A stretch of DNA of 11,075 nucleotides from NCBI GenBank assembly GCA_002293005.1, contig DBCJ01000123.1:1-11075 (forward strand), written 5' to 3'. A program made the translations under genes and the position numbers. Origin of the DNA: Ignavibacteria bacterium UBA961. Its GTDB lineage: Bacteria; Bacteroidota; Ignavibacteria; Kapaibacteriales; UBA961. The notes under the pieces are model-generated. The model saw nothing but the letters and a program-made list of their open reading frames with translations, was not told the DNA's origin and did not search any database. This document shows, in pieces, positions 1 through 6,506 of this stretch (the stretch's first letter is position 1; each line of letters opens with the position of its first letter).

Positions 1-65
1 ATCAAAAATGCATCAAGGGACATGCATATATTGATTGATGTGAATGAAATGAAATCATTCTGAAA

Positions 66-1040
66 TCACGATGCTCTTTCTATCACGAAATGAGCAAATT
101 CTGTCAATGCAGTTTTATACATTGATTCAGGGAATATTTCTAGCAATTGTATGGCCTCATCGATCAAAGCTTCGGATTTGCCTTGAGCATATTCAATGCC
201 GCCTTGTTGCTTTACGAATGACATGATATGTGCAATGTCTGCTGATTGCAAGTTCCCCTTTTTGATCATTCCAAGAATGCTTTTTGATTCATTTTTTGAA
301 GCGGATCGCAAGGCATGAATGAGTGGCAAAGTGATTTTCTTTTCTTTCAAATCATTTGCATAGGGTTTGCCGATCAAATTCGTTCTACTCACATAATCGA
401 GTAAGTCATCACGGATTTGAAAAGCTAGTCCAACCAATTCGCCGAATCTGGTGATATTATCAATGCTTTGAGCATCATGCGTTGCACTTCTCGCCCCAAT
501 CTCACAACAGGTGCTGATCAGAGATGCCGTTTTATCACCAATGATTTTGAAATATGTCTCTTCATCAATATTCAATTGTCGACTTTTCTGCATTTGCAGA
601 AGTTCGCCCTCGCTCATTCTTTGCACTGCTTTGCTAGTGGCTTTCAAAAAAGCGAACTCTTCATTGTCAACAGCGATGTGCAGTCCTCTCGACAGCAGAT
701 AATCGCCAACCAATACTGAAGCCTTGTTTTTCCATAATGCATTGATTGAAGGCATTCCTCTCCTTTCACCCGCATCATCCACCACATCATCATGAACCAA
801 TGTTGCCGTATGCAGTAATTCCACCATGGAAGCACCCACGAATGTTCTATTCGTTGTTCCTCCACATAATTCAGCACTCAGAAAAACAAGAGTGGGACGC
901 ACTCTTTTACCTCTTTGGCGGAGAATATAGCGGATGACAAGGTTCAGCAGTGGTACATCAGTCCGCATTTGTGCTCTGAAATACGGATGAAATGCTTCAA
1001 GTTGATGATTGACGACACTGCTGATTTTGGCTATGGACAT
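66..1040 (-). CDS. Long-chain polyprenyl (all-trans) diphosphate synthase
   Basis: This cytosolic enzyme adds isopentenyl diphosphate units to an allylic primer to make a long trans-polyprenyl diphosphate, normally the side-chain precursor of menaquinone or ubiquinone. The 324-residue length is normal for the family. Visible motifs are GKRVRP at 44-49, the first aspartate-rich motif DDVVD at 84-88, the second aspartate-rich motif DDLLD at 211-215, and a GKPYANDLKEKKITLP stretch from 224. The residue five places before the first motif is alanine (A79), which fits a medium- or long-chain rather than a short-chain enzyme; this is inference. The start lies 5 nt after the tatC stop, so the two are almost certainly co-transcribed. 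There is no SD before the ATG. The exact chain length cannot be read from sequence, so no symbol (ispB, hepT) is given. Confidence 0.93.
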   Translation of the reverse strand: MSIAKISSVVNHQLEAFHPYFRAQMRTDVPLLNLVIRYILRQRGKRVRPTLVFLSAELCGGTTNRTFVGASMVELLHTATLVHDDVVDDAGERRGMPSINALWKNKASVLVGDYLLSRGLHIAVDNEEFAFLKATSKAVQRMSEGELLQMQKSRQLNIDEETYFKIIGDKTASLISTCCEIGARSATHDAQSIDNITRFGELVGLAFQIRDDLLDYVSRTNLIGKPYANDLKEKKITLPLIHALRSASKNESKSILGMIKKGNLQSADIAHIMSFVKQQGGIEYAQGKSEALIDEAIQLLEIFPESMYKTALTEFAHFVIERAS

Positions 1041-1045
1041 GAGTT

Positions 1046-1801
1046 TTACTCAATTGATGTGACCGATTCTTCCTTTTTACGGGCAAAAACCGTTACGAGA
1101 ATACTGATTTCATAAAGAACCCAAAGAGGAGCTGCAAAAACAAGTTGGCTGACCGGATCTGTGCTGGGAGTCAATGCCGCGGCCAATACTAGAATGACAA
1201 CAATGGAATGTCTGCGATACTTTCGAAGCATTTCCGGACTGATTATACCGATTTTTGAAAGGATATATGCAATCATCGGCAATTCGAAAATCAATCCAGC
1301 GCTTAAAAGCGTTGTGGTAATGAAACTGAAATATTCCGTAACATCAATGCTGTTCTTGATAAGACTTGAACCGAAGGAGGCAGTGAAAGAAAGCATTACG
1401 GGAATCATGATCCAATATGCAAATGCAACTCCAGCCAAAAAGCAAAAAGAAGTGTATATCGTGATTTTTCCAGCCCACCGCCTTTCTTTCTCATATAGTC
1501 CCGGTGCTATGAATTTCCACAGCTGATATAAAGTATATGGCATGGAAATGATTAATCCCGCCATAATGACAACTTTGAAGTAGAGAAAGGCTTGGCCAAA
1601 AGGACGGAGATTCTGTAATTCCATGTTCACTGAAGCGGCAGGCTTCAACAAGACCCAATTCATGAGTTGATCAACAAATGCCCCGGCAATGATGCAACCA
1701 ATCACTATTCCAAGAACTGCAAGACCAATTCTTAGTCGCAATTCTTCGAGATGATCAAAAAAACTCATTTCAAACTGCTCACCGGCAGGATTCTTGGCCA
1801 T
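1046..1801 (-). CDS. tatC: Sec-independent (Tat) protein translocase subunit TatC
   Basis: TatC is the polytopic inner-membrane receptor of the twin-arginine pathway and binds signal peptides of folded, often cofactor-loaded exported proteins. The 251-residue protein has the family length and about six hydrophobic segments. Diagnostic parts are the N-terminal FFDHLEELRLRI, which carries the conserved glutamate of the signal-peptide site, then YQLWKFIAPGLYEKERR, GVAFAYWIMIP, and the late LTPSTDPVSQLVFAAPLWVLYE region. It is the first gene of a leftward pair with the polyprenyl synthase. A Bacteroidota-type promoter lies about 93 nt upstream (1894-1901). No tatA or tatB is in the window, so that partner must be elsewhere. 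The ATG at 1799-1801 has no clear SD. Confidence 0.97.
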   Translation of the reverse strand: MAKNPAGEQFEMSFFDHLEELRLRIGLAVLGIVIGCIIAGAFVDQLMNWVLLKPAASVNMELQNLRPFGQAFLYFKVVIMAGLIISMPYTLYQLWKFIAPGLYEKERRWAGKITIYTSFCFLAGVAFAYWIMIPVMLSFTASFGSSLIKNSIDVTEYFSFITTTLLSAGLIFELPMIAYILSKIGIISPEMLRKYRRHSIVVILVLAAALTPSTDPVSQLVFAAPLWVLYEISILVTVFARKKEESVTSIE

Positions 1802-1893
1802 GTGTCTATCCGGTGAATCTCATTCACATGAAATTCATGAGAAAGCGTGTAGAAGAAAATGACAGTGAATTGATGTGTATATTCAATTCGTCA

Positions 1894-1925
1894 CAAAAAT
1901 ACGACAATAAGCATAGCCGACCAAC
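1894..1925 (-). promoter_or_regulatory. Putative Bacteroidota-type promoter for tatC
   Basis: On the minus strand TATTTTTG (1894-1901) matches the -7 consensus TAnnTTTG. It is preceded, after a 20-nt spacer, by GTTG (1922-1925), a 3-of-4 match to the -33 TTTG. The predicted transcript runs into tatC with a leader of about 85-90 nt. The element type is established for Bacteroidota primary sigma factors; its use here is inferred from sequence alone. Confidence 0.45.
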
Positions 1926-1989
1926 GAAGGCATAATTGCGGAACAAACCTTGTTTTGAAAGTACCCACAGAATTTCCCAATTTCAAATG

Positions 1990-2217
1990 CATGTGGAAAA
2001 TCCCTTAAATCCCTGATAATATCGGACATTCAGTCTTTTGCACATCGAATCTATGCACATTTTAGGGGTGCTTTTGCCATGCATGTTTGATGAATTCTAT
2101 GTCTTTGGCCATTAGATGAAAAAGCAAGAGATTTTTTTTTCAAAAAGAAAATTTTCTAGTTGCATTCATGTGGAAAAATTTTCCATTTTTGCACCCCGGT
2201 TTTGCAGGACATTCAGT
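1990..2217. repeat. Two-copy repeat block (CATGTGGAAAA ... GGACATTCAGT)
   Basis: Two exact 11-mers each occur twice in the same order. CATGTGGAAAA is at 1990-2000 and 2167-2177. GGACATTCAGT is at 2024-2034 and 2207-2217. The spacing within a copy is 23 nt in the first and 29 nt in the second. The heptamer TTTTGCA also recurs at 2036-2042, 2187-2193 and 2200-2206. Each copy carries a reverse DnaA-box-like site within its first 11-mer. The remaining bases of the two copies have diverged, so this looks like an old duplication or a repeated protein-binding arrangement inside the origin region. Confidence 0.6.
2111..2190. other. AT-rich stretch with palindromes; candidate DNA unwinding element
   Basis: Bases 2111-2160 contain only 10 G/C of 50 (80% AT), including a nine-T run at 2132-2140. 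Two strong palindromes follow: AGAAAATTTTCT at 2146-2157 (12 bp, perfect) and TGGAAAAATTTTCCA at 2171-2185 (7-bp arms around a single central A). The second overlaps the DnaA-box-like site at 2169-2177. An AT-rich unwinding element beside DnaA boxes is the expected layout of a bacterial origin; the functional label is inference. Confidence 0.45.
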
Positions 2218-2291
2218 ATGATTCCCCCGGATAAACTCCATCCCGCTAGGATTATCCGCATCTGACTGTTTTTTATACCGTGCTCAATATA

Positions 2292-2311
2292 CCCATGGTG
2301 ATATCCATGGG
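2292..2311. repeat. Inverted repeat in the dnaA leader
   Basis: CCCATGG (2292-2298) and CCATGGG (2305-2311) form perfect 7-bp arms around the 6-nt loop TGATAT. It ends 40 nt before the dnaA SD. Each arm contains the palindrome CCATGG, so the element could be a dyad operator or an mRNA hairpin. No T-run follows, so it is not an intrinsic terminator. Confidence 0.5.
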
Positions 2312-2351
2312 GCATTATCCTGTGGCATTTGCCGTGGGTCGTCACAGCTAT

Positions 2352-2360
2352 GGAAAGGAG
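2352..2360 (+). promoter_or_regulatory. Strong Shine-Dalgarno that fixes the dnaA start at TTG 2368
   Basis: GGAAAGGAG at 2352-2360 contains the AAGGAG core and ends 7 nt before TTG at 2368-2370, the ideal spacing. The ATG codons in the same frame at 2329 and 2350 lie before or overlap this SD and have none of their own, so TTG is the better start. Confidence 0.75.
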
Positions 2361-2367
2361 TATCCAA

Positions 2368-3903
2368 TTGGCTAGAAAACGCGACACAATTGATTTGTTT
2401 CCGGGTAGTAAGGAAACACGCCCCGATATTGTTAAGAAGAACACATTCGGTAATTCAAATAACCTCATTGGTGATATTGGCCAGTCTACAAGGCCTTTAA
2501 GCCCACAAGCCATCGAATATTGGGAAGGCATGTCGAGATTGATTCGCGACAATGTTTCTTCTCAAATGTGGAAAACATGGTTTGAACTCATTAAACCTCT
2601 ATCATGGGAAGAACAAACCCTCACGATTGAAGTCCCTAGTCAATTCTTTGTAGAATGGATCGAGGAGCATTATCGCGACCTTTTGCGCAAAACTCTTAGC
2701 CAAGTGGCCGGAGAAGAAGCTTCATTGCGTTATGAAGTTGTTGTGAGCAAAGGTGAGACATCCCTTGAGGATAGAACCATTCGCATACCCGCTTTAAGAA
2801 ATACGCCGGCTACTGGCAATCAATCCGTCTTGCACTTTGCAGGTCAGAGTAAACAAGCGGAGCCAGATTTTGAATTTCTTTCTGCACTCAATCAGCGTTA
2901 TGTCTTCGATAATTTTGTTCGAGGAGACAGCAATCAATTAGCAGCTTCTGCTGCTTTTGCCGTTGCTGAAAGACCGGGTAAAACTAATTTTAATCCGCTT
3001 TTCATTTATGGTGGAACAGGATTGGGCAAAACCCACCTTGCGCAAGCCATAGGTAATTATATCGTTGCTCAAAAGTCGGGGGCTAGAGTTCTCTATACAA
3101 ATAGTGAACGATTCACTTTTGAGTATGTGAATGCCATTCAGAACAATAAACTAAATGAATTCACCAATTTCTATCGAAGCGTTGATGTATTGATTGTCGA
3201 TGATATTCAATTCCTTGGTGGAAAAGAAAAAACACAAGATCATTTCTTCCATACATTCAATGCATTGCATTTGTCAGGCAAGCAAGTTGTTCTCACAAGT
3301 GATAAACCACCAAAAGAATTGCTTGATATTGATGCTCGTTTGATTTCAAGATTCCAATGGGGATTGTCTGCTGACATTCAACTTCCTGATTTTGAAATGC
3401 GCATGGCGATTTTACAGAAGAAATCTCAAGATGAAGGTTTTGAATTGTTACCGGAAATCGCAGAATATATTGCCAAAAACATCAATGGTAATGTAAGAGA
3501 GCTAGAAGGCGCATTGATTAAGTTGATTGCGAAGATTTCTCTTGATAGTCGCGTGATGGGACTTGATCTTGCAAAGGAAGTTGTGCAAGGAATCGCAGGG
3601 ACAACTGCTCGTCAACTCAGCATGGATTCCATAGCAGTTGAAGTGTCTTCGTATTATCAGATTCCTGTTGAATTGTTATCTGCAAAAACACGCAAGCATG
3701 AAGTTGTGATTGCAAGACAAATGACAATGTACCTCATCAAAATGTTGATTGGTACATCGCTCAAAAGCATCGGCGCACATTTCGGTGGAAGAGATCATAC
3801 AACGGTTTTACATTCATGCCAGACCATTGATAATTATCTCGGACATGATATCAAAGTCAGAACGGCCCTTGAAACTTTGAAGAGCAATCTATTGAACCGC
3901 TAA
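2368..3903 (+). CDS. dnaA: Chromosomal replication initiator protein DnaA
   Basis: DnaA is the AAA+ ATPase that binds DnaA boxes at the origin, melts the DNA and recruits the replicative helicase. From TTG 2368 it is 511 residues. About 46 residues of non-standard N-terminal sequence precede domain I, which begins near Y51-W52 and continues with IRDNVSSQMWKTWF. A linker spans about 125-170. Domain III starts near LNQRYVFDNF (174-183), with Walker A GGTGLGKT at 215-222 and Walker B LIVDD at 275-279. Domain IV carries the box-recognition signature GGRDHTTVLH at 473-482. The start is chosen by the SD; an upstream ATG at 2329 would add 13 residues. A later ATG at 2530 would cut the first helix of domain I and is unlikely. 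The candidate origin lies directly upstream, and a hairpin terminator follows 23 nt after the stop. Confidence 0.97.
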   Translation: MARKRDTIDLFPGSKETRPDIVKKNTFGNSNNLIGDIGQSTRPLSPQAIEYWEGMSRLIRDNVSSQMWKTWFELIKPLSWEEQTLTIEVPSQFFVEWIEEHYRDLLRKTLSQVAGEEASLRYEVVVSKGETSLEDRTIRIPALRNTPATGNQSVLHFAGQSKQAEPDFEFLSALNQRYVFDNFVRGDSNQLAASAAFAVAERPGKTNFNPLFIYGGTGLGKTHLAQAIGNYIVAQKSGARVLYTNSERFTFEYVNAIQNNKLNEFTNFYRSVDVLIVDDIQFLGGKEKTQDHFFHTFNALHLSGKQVVLTSDKPPKELLDIDARLISRFQWGLSADIQLPDFEMRMAILQKKSQDEGFELLPEIAEYIAKNINGNVRELEGALIKLIAKISLDSRVMGLDLAKEVVQGIAGTTARQLSMDSIAVEVSSYYQIPVELLSAKTRKHEVVIARQMTMYLIKMLIGTSLKSIGAHFGGRDHTTVLHSCQTIDNYLGHDIKVRTALETLKSNLLNR

Positions 3904-3926
3904 ACTGAATAACGAATTACTGATTC

Positions 3927-3959
3927 AAAAAAAAACCGTCCAAAAGGACGGTTTTTTTT
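3927..3959. terminator. Bidirectional intrinsic terminator between dnaA and smpB
   Basis: The stem CCGTCC (3936-3941) and GGACGG (3946-3951) closes a 4-nt AAAA loop. It is flanked by an A-run (3927-3935) and a T-run (3952-3959), so it works as a terminator read from either strand. It ends dnaA on the plus strand and the methyltransferase-smpB transcript on the minus strand. The smpB stop codon (3958-3960) overlaps its outer tract. Confidence 0.9.
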
Positions 3960-4428
3960 ATTCTCCTCGGCGTAAATCACGCTCTACATCTTTCTTCTTG
4001 AGGTCTTCTCTTTTGTCGTGTAATTTCTTTCCGCGAACGATTGCTATTTCAACTTTTACATATGGTCCGGAAAAATACATGGAGAGTGGAATAACAGTCA
4101 TTCCTTTTTCTTGAATTGCCTGCTTGAGTTTTGTGCTTTCTTTGTCATGCAAAAGCAAAACGCGGTCCCGAGTTGGATTGTGATTTTCTCTATTGCCATG
4201 ATCATAAGGACTGATGTGAGCTCCCATCAACTTTGGCGCGCTTGCATACTTTGATTCATATAATACATAGCTGTCTTGCAAATTGCATTTCCCAGCGCGT
4301 AGCGATTTTACTTCTGTACCCGTGAGTATTATGCCGGCCTCAAGAGTTGAGATTATCTCAAAGTCATGTCTGGCTTTTCGATTTTGTGCAATGACTTTAG
4401 TTTTTCTTTGTTCCGGTTTATCCGACAT
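3958..4428 (-). CDS. smpB: SsrA (tmRNA)-binding protein SmpB
   Basis: SmpB binds tmRNA and delivers it to stalled ribosomes for trans-translation. The 156-residue length is standard. The protein shows the family pattern in order: NRKARHDFEI near the N-terminus, EAGIILTGTEVKSLRAGKCN and LQDSYV, then HISPYDHGNRENHNPTRDR, and a basic C-terminal tail with GKKLHDKREDLKKKDVERD, the part that probes the mRNA channel. It lies 48 nt downstream of the RNA methyltransferase and is probably the second gene of that transcript. The stop codon TAA is embedded in the terminator tract. No SD precedes the ATG. No ssrA (tmRNA) gene was seen in the window. Confidence 0.97.
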   Translation of the reverse strand: MSDKPEQRKTKVIAQNRKARHDFEIISTLEAGIILTGTEVKSLRAGKCNLQDSYVLYESKYASAPKLMGAHISPYDHGNRENHNPTRDRVLLLHDKESTKLKQAIQEKGMTVIPLSMYFSGPYVKVEIAIVRGKKLHDKREDLKKKDVERDLRRGE

Positions 4429-4476
4429 GTTTTATAACTCAAAAATTGGAATGTGCTTGACGCTCAGAGTTAATAA

Positions 4477-5259
4477 TCATTGCCCCGACTGCACATTCAT
4501 GCAATGATAAAGAGCAATGCCTGTGGCAATTCCCACATTTAATGATTCCGCAGAGCCAGTTCCATCAATGCGAATCGGCTTTGTGATGGATGACGATGTT
4601 TCAGGTGATAAACCATGCGATTCACTACCCATGATCAATCCCCATGCATTGGGTAATTGATGAATATCCTTCAATGAGGCATTACTTTCTACGATCAGTC
4701 CAAACAATTCTCCATCCGAATATCTTGCTTTCCATTCATGTAAGAATTTGGAAAGTGATTCTTCGATATGTACTTGAACTCGCAATATTGAACCCATGGA
4801 TGCACGAATTGCTTTAGGATTGAATGGATCGGCACAATTTCCACCAAGAATCACATGTTTCATTCCGAACCAATCTGCCGATCGCAAAATTGTGCCAAGA
4901 TTCCCGGGATCATTGATGTTTTCCAAAGCCAAAAAAGTTTGCGGTATATTGATCGAAGATTCAGGAATTTCTACGATTGCAAATATGTCTTGCGGATTGA
5001 CAGCATCGCTCATTCTCGAAAATGCCGTTGTGCCTGCCTTACAAACTTCTATGCCGGCTTGTTCATATTCCTCTGCCAATGATAATGCGGATGATGAAGC
5101 ATCATCGGAAATTACGGCATATTGAATATTGAAACTTGAGGAAAGCAATTCGGAACATATTTTCAATCCCTCGGCAATGAATCTGCCTTGCTCTTCACGC
5201 TCTTTTTTCTTGTCAAGAACTCTGATTCGAGCTTGCTCCGCTTTGGAAAGATATTCCAT
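4477..5259 (-). CDS. SpoU/TrmH-family RNA 2'-O-methyltransferase (RlmB-like)
   Basis: This is a predicted S-adenosylmethionine-dependent 2'-O-methyltransferase acting on rRNA or tRNA, with the SPOUT trefoil-knot fold. Residues 1-100 form the substrate-binding domain, starting with the family-typical KKKEREEQGRFIAEGLK. The catalytic domain has motif 1 NDPGNLGTILRSADWFG (116-132) with the expected arginine R126, motif 2 MGSESHGL (210-217), and motif 3 ESLNVGIATGIALYH (238-252), the cofactor-binding knot. The 260-residue length fits the two-domain RlmB/TsnR-like group. The exact substrate cannot be told from sequence; 23S rRNA is the most common for this architecture. It starts the smpB transcript, and a TAnnTTTG promoter lies 30 nt upstream. 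Confidence 0.93.
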   Translation of the reverse strand: MEYLSKAEQARIRVLDKKKEREEQGRFIAEGLKICSELLSSSFNIQYAVISDDASSSALSLAEEYEQAGIEVCKAGTTAFSRMSDAVNPQDIFAIVEIPESSINIPQTFLALENINDPGNLGTILRSADWFGMKHVILGGNCADPFNPKAIRASMGSILRVQVHIEESLSKFLHEWKARYSDGELFGLIVESNASLKDIHQLPNAWGLIMGSESHGLSPETSSSITKPIRIDGTGSAESLNVGIATGIALYHCMNVQSGQ

Positions 5260-5288
5260 GTATATGACTCATGTTTGAAATCAAAGTA

Positions 5289-5320
5289 CAAATTTACAAT
5301 GTATGTGCATGAGTATGAAA
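5289..5320 (-). promoter_or_regulatory. Putative promoter for the RNA methyltransferase-smpB transcript
   Basis: On the minus strand TAAATTTG (5289-5296) matches TAnnTTTG, with TTTC at 5317-5320 as a 3-of-4 match to the -33 element across a 20-nt spacer. The predicted start leaves a leader of about 20-25 nt. The -33 element touches that of the divergent hrcA promoter. Confidence 0.45.
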
Positions 5321-5345
5321 CTATCGGTCAAGGTTTATAATTTTG
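5314..5345 (+). promoter_or_regulatory. Putative promoter for hrcA
   Basis: TAATTTTG (5338-5345) matches the Bacteroidota -7 element TAnnTTTG, and TATG (5314-5317) is a 3-of-4 match to the -33 TTTG across a 20-nt spacer. The leader before the ATG at 5368 would be short, about 15-20 nt. A half-site resembling CIRCE, CTAGAACTC (5346-5354, 7 of 9), follows, but the second half is missing, so autoregulation through CIRCE is not supported. Confidence 0.45.
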
Positions 5346-5367
5346 CTAGAACTCGTAAATTGTTTGC

Positions 5368-6426
5368 ATGATGACAGAACACTATCATAGAAATCCACAT
5401 GACAGAGAATTGAATGATCGAGAGAAATCCATTCTTCGCTCAATTGTGCAATCATATATTTTGACAGCCACACCCGTTGGTTCAAGATTTCTTTCGAAGA
5501 CTTCAGAAGAATTCACATTGAGTTCGGCCACGATTAGAAATGTAATGGCTGATTTGGAGGAAATGCAATTCATCAGTCATCCACATATATCCGCAGGCAG
5601 AGTGCCCACCGATAAAGGGTATCGGTGTTATGTTGATACATTAATGGATGTCCAGGCATTGCCAGAGCAGGATAGACATGTTGTTAAAGAACAGCTCACT
5701 GCTTTGTCACAAGAGCAGGCCTTGAAAGATGCATCAAAAATTCTAGGTGCATTGTCCCATTGTCTCGCAATTGTGGAATTGCCCCAGATGTCGGATATCA
5801 TCATCAAGCGTGTTCATCTATTGCCGCTTTCATCGGATCGTTTATTGATTGCAATGGAATTGGAATCGAATATCGTTCGCACGGTCACTTTGGAAACGGA
5901 TTTATCCGTGGATTCCTCGGCACTTGATCAAACTGCTGAATTCATCAATAGTAGAATCAGTGGTAAATCCATACGATTTGTTCGTGAGCATCTGGTGGAA
6001 ATGATGATGGAAGGAGTGAAAGGACATCATAATTTGCTCAGACTTTTCATCGATTCAGTTGATACTTTGCTCAATCCACATGCGCTCAATGATGAAAAAG
6101 TACATATTGCCGGAGCACAACATTTATTGGAATATCCTGAATTTGATTCCCCGAATCAATTGCGAGGCGTGATAGAATTGGTTGAAAATGAGGATGTGAT
6201 CATACATTTATTGGATCAGAGAGAGGAGAAAATTGATAATTCCGTGCAGATTGTGATCGGAAATGAAATGAAAGAGCAGAGACTTATAGAATATAGCATG
6301 GTAATGGGTTCATATTCAATGAAAGGGGCATATGGATCGATCGGACTTATTGGTCCAAAACGGATGAATTATGCCAAAATGGTGTCATTGGTTAAATATA
6401 TGGGACAAGTCTTATCAAATGGCTGA
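5368..6426 (+). CDS. hrcA: Heat-inducible transcriptional repressor HrcA
   Basis: HrcA represses class I heat-shock genes (groESL, and often grpE-dnaK) by binding the CIRCE inverted repeat. The 352-residue protein is full length. The N-terminal winged helix-turn-helix is clear: LNDREKSILRSIVQSYI, then GSRFLSK, the recognition region LSSATIRNVMADLEEM, and HISAGRVPTDKGYRCYVD. A GAF-like core follows, ending in a conserved block with SIGLIGPKRMNYAKMVSLVKY near the C-terminus. Two adjacent ATGs (5368 and 5371) could both serve as start. The usual neighbours grpE, dnaJ and dnaK are absent; nuoJ lies 80 nt downstream. It diverges from the RNA methyltransferase across a 108-bp promoter region. Confidence 0.96.
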   Translation: MMTEHYHRNPHDRELNDREKSILRSIVQSYILTATPVGSRFLSKTSEEFTLSSATIRNVMADLEEMQFISHPHISAGRVPTDKGYRCYVDTLMDVQALPEQDRHVVKEQLTALSQEQALKDASKILGALSHCLAIVELPQMSDIIIKRVHLLPLSSDRLLIAMELESNIVRTVTLETDLSVDSSALDQTAEFINSRISGKSIRFVREHLVEMMMEGVKGHHNLLRLFIDSVDTLLNPHALNDEKVHIAGAQHLLEYPEFDSPNQLRGVIELVENEDVIIHLLDQREEKIDNSVQIVIGNEMKEQRLIEYSMVMGSYSMKGAYGSIGLIGPKRMNYAKMVSLVKYMGQVLSNG

Positions 6427-6467
6427 AGAGTTTGGTTTTTTGCGGTGAGAGAAGGCGGAAATTTTAC

Positions 6468-6475
6468 TATTTTTG
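6468..6475 (+). promoter_or_regulatory. Possible -7 element upstream of nuoJ
   Basis: TATTTTTG (6468-6475) matches TAnnTTTG and sits 31 nt before the nuoJ GTG. The nearest TTTG (6439-6442) is 25 nt upstream rather than about 20, so the promoter is weak or non-canonical. It would let nuoJK be expressed apart from hrcA. Confidence 0.3.
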
Positions 6476-6506
6476 CGGGTGATTCAGTTATTTCAATGAG
6501 ATTACA

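Larger units (their letters stand above)
1820..2260. other. oriC: Candidate chromosomal replication origin (oriC) with DnaA-box-like sites
   Basis: The 566-bp gap between tatC and dnaA has no credible gene but is rich in DnaA-box-like 9-mers (relaxed consensus TTWTNCACA). Full matches to the relaxed form are TGTGGAAAA on the reverse strand at 1992-2000 and 2169-2177, and TTTTGCACA at 2036-2044. One-mismatch sites are TCATTCACA 1820-1828, TGTGTATAT (reverse) 1874-1882, CTATGCACA 2051-2059, TTTTGCACC 2187-2195 and TTATCCGCA 2252-2260. A very AT-rich stretch lies among them. Location next to dnaA with genes diverging on both sides is typical of origins. No perfect TTATCCACA is present, so the assignment rests on clustering, context and AT content. 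Genome-wide GC skew was not available. Confidence 0.6.

Noticed and set aside
45..63. Inverted repeat GAATGA/TCATTC at the left edge, after the polyprenyl synthase stop
   Set aside because: AT-rich 6-bp arms without a T-run; too weak to call a terminator.
868..895. CIRCE-like pair (TCAGCACTC ... GAGTG)
   Set aside because: The second half matches only five bases, the spacing is off, and it lies inside the polyprenyl synthase coding sequence.
2166..2552. 128-codon minus-strand open frame across the dnaA leader
   Set aside because: It overlaps the dnaA start and the origin-like region, has no SD or family resemblance, and reads as the shadow of dnaA.
5346..5372. CIRCE operator before hrcA
   Set aside because: Only CTAGAACTC resembles one half (7 of 9); the sequence nine bases on does not match GAGTGCTAA.
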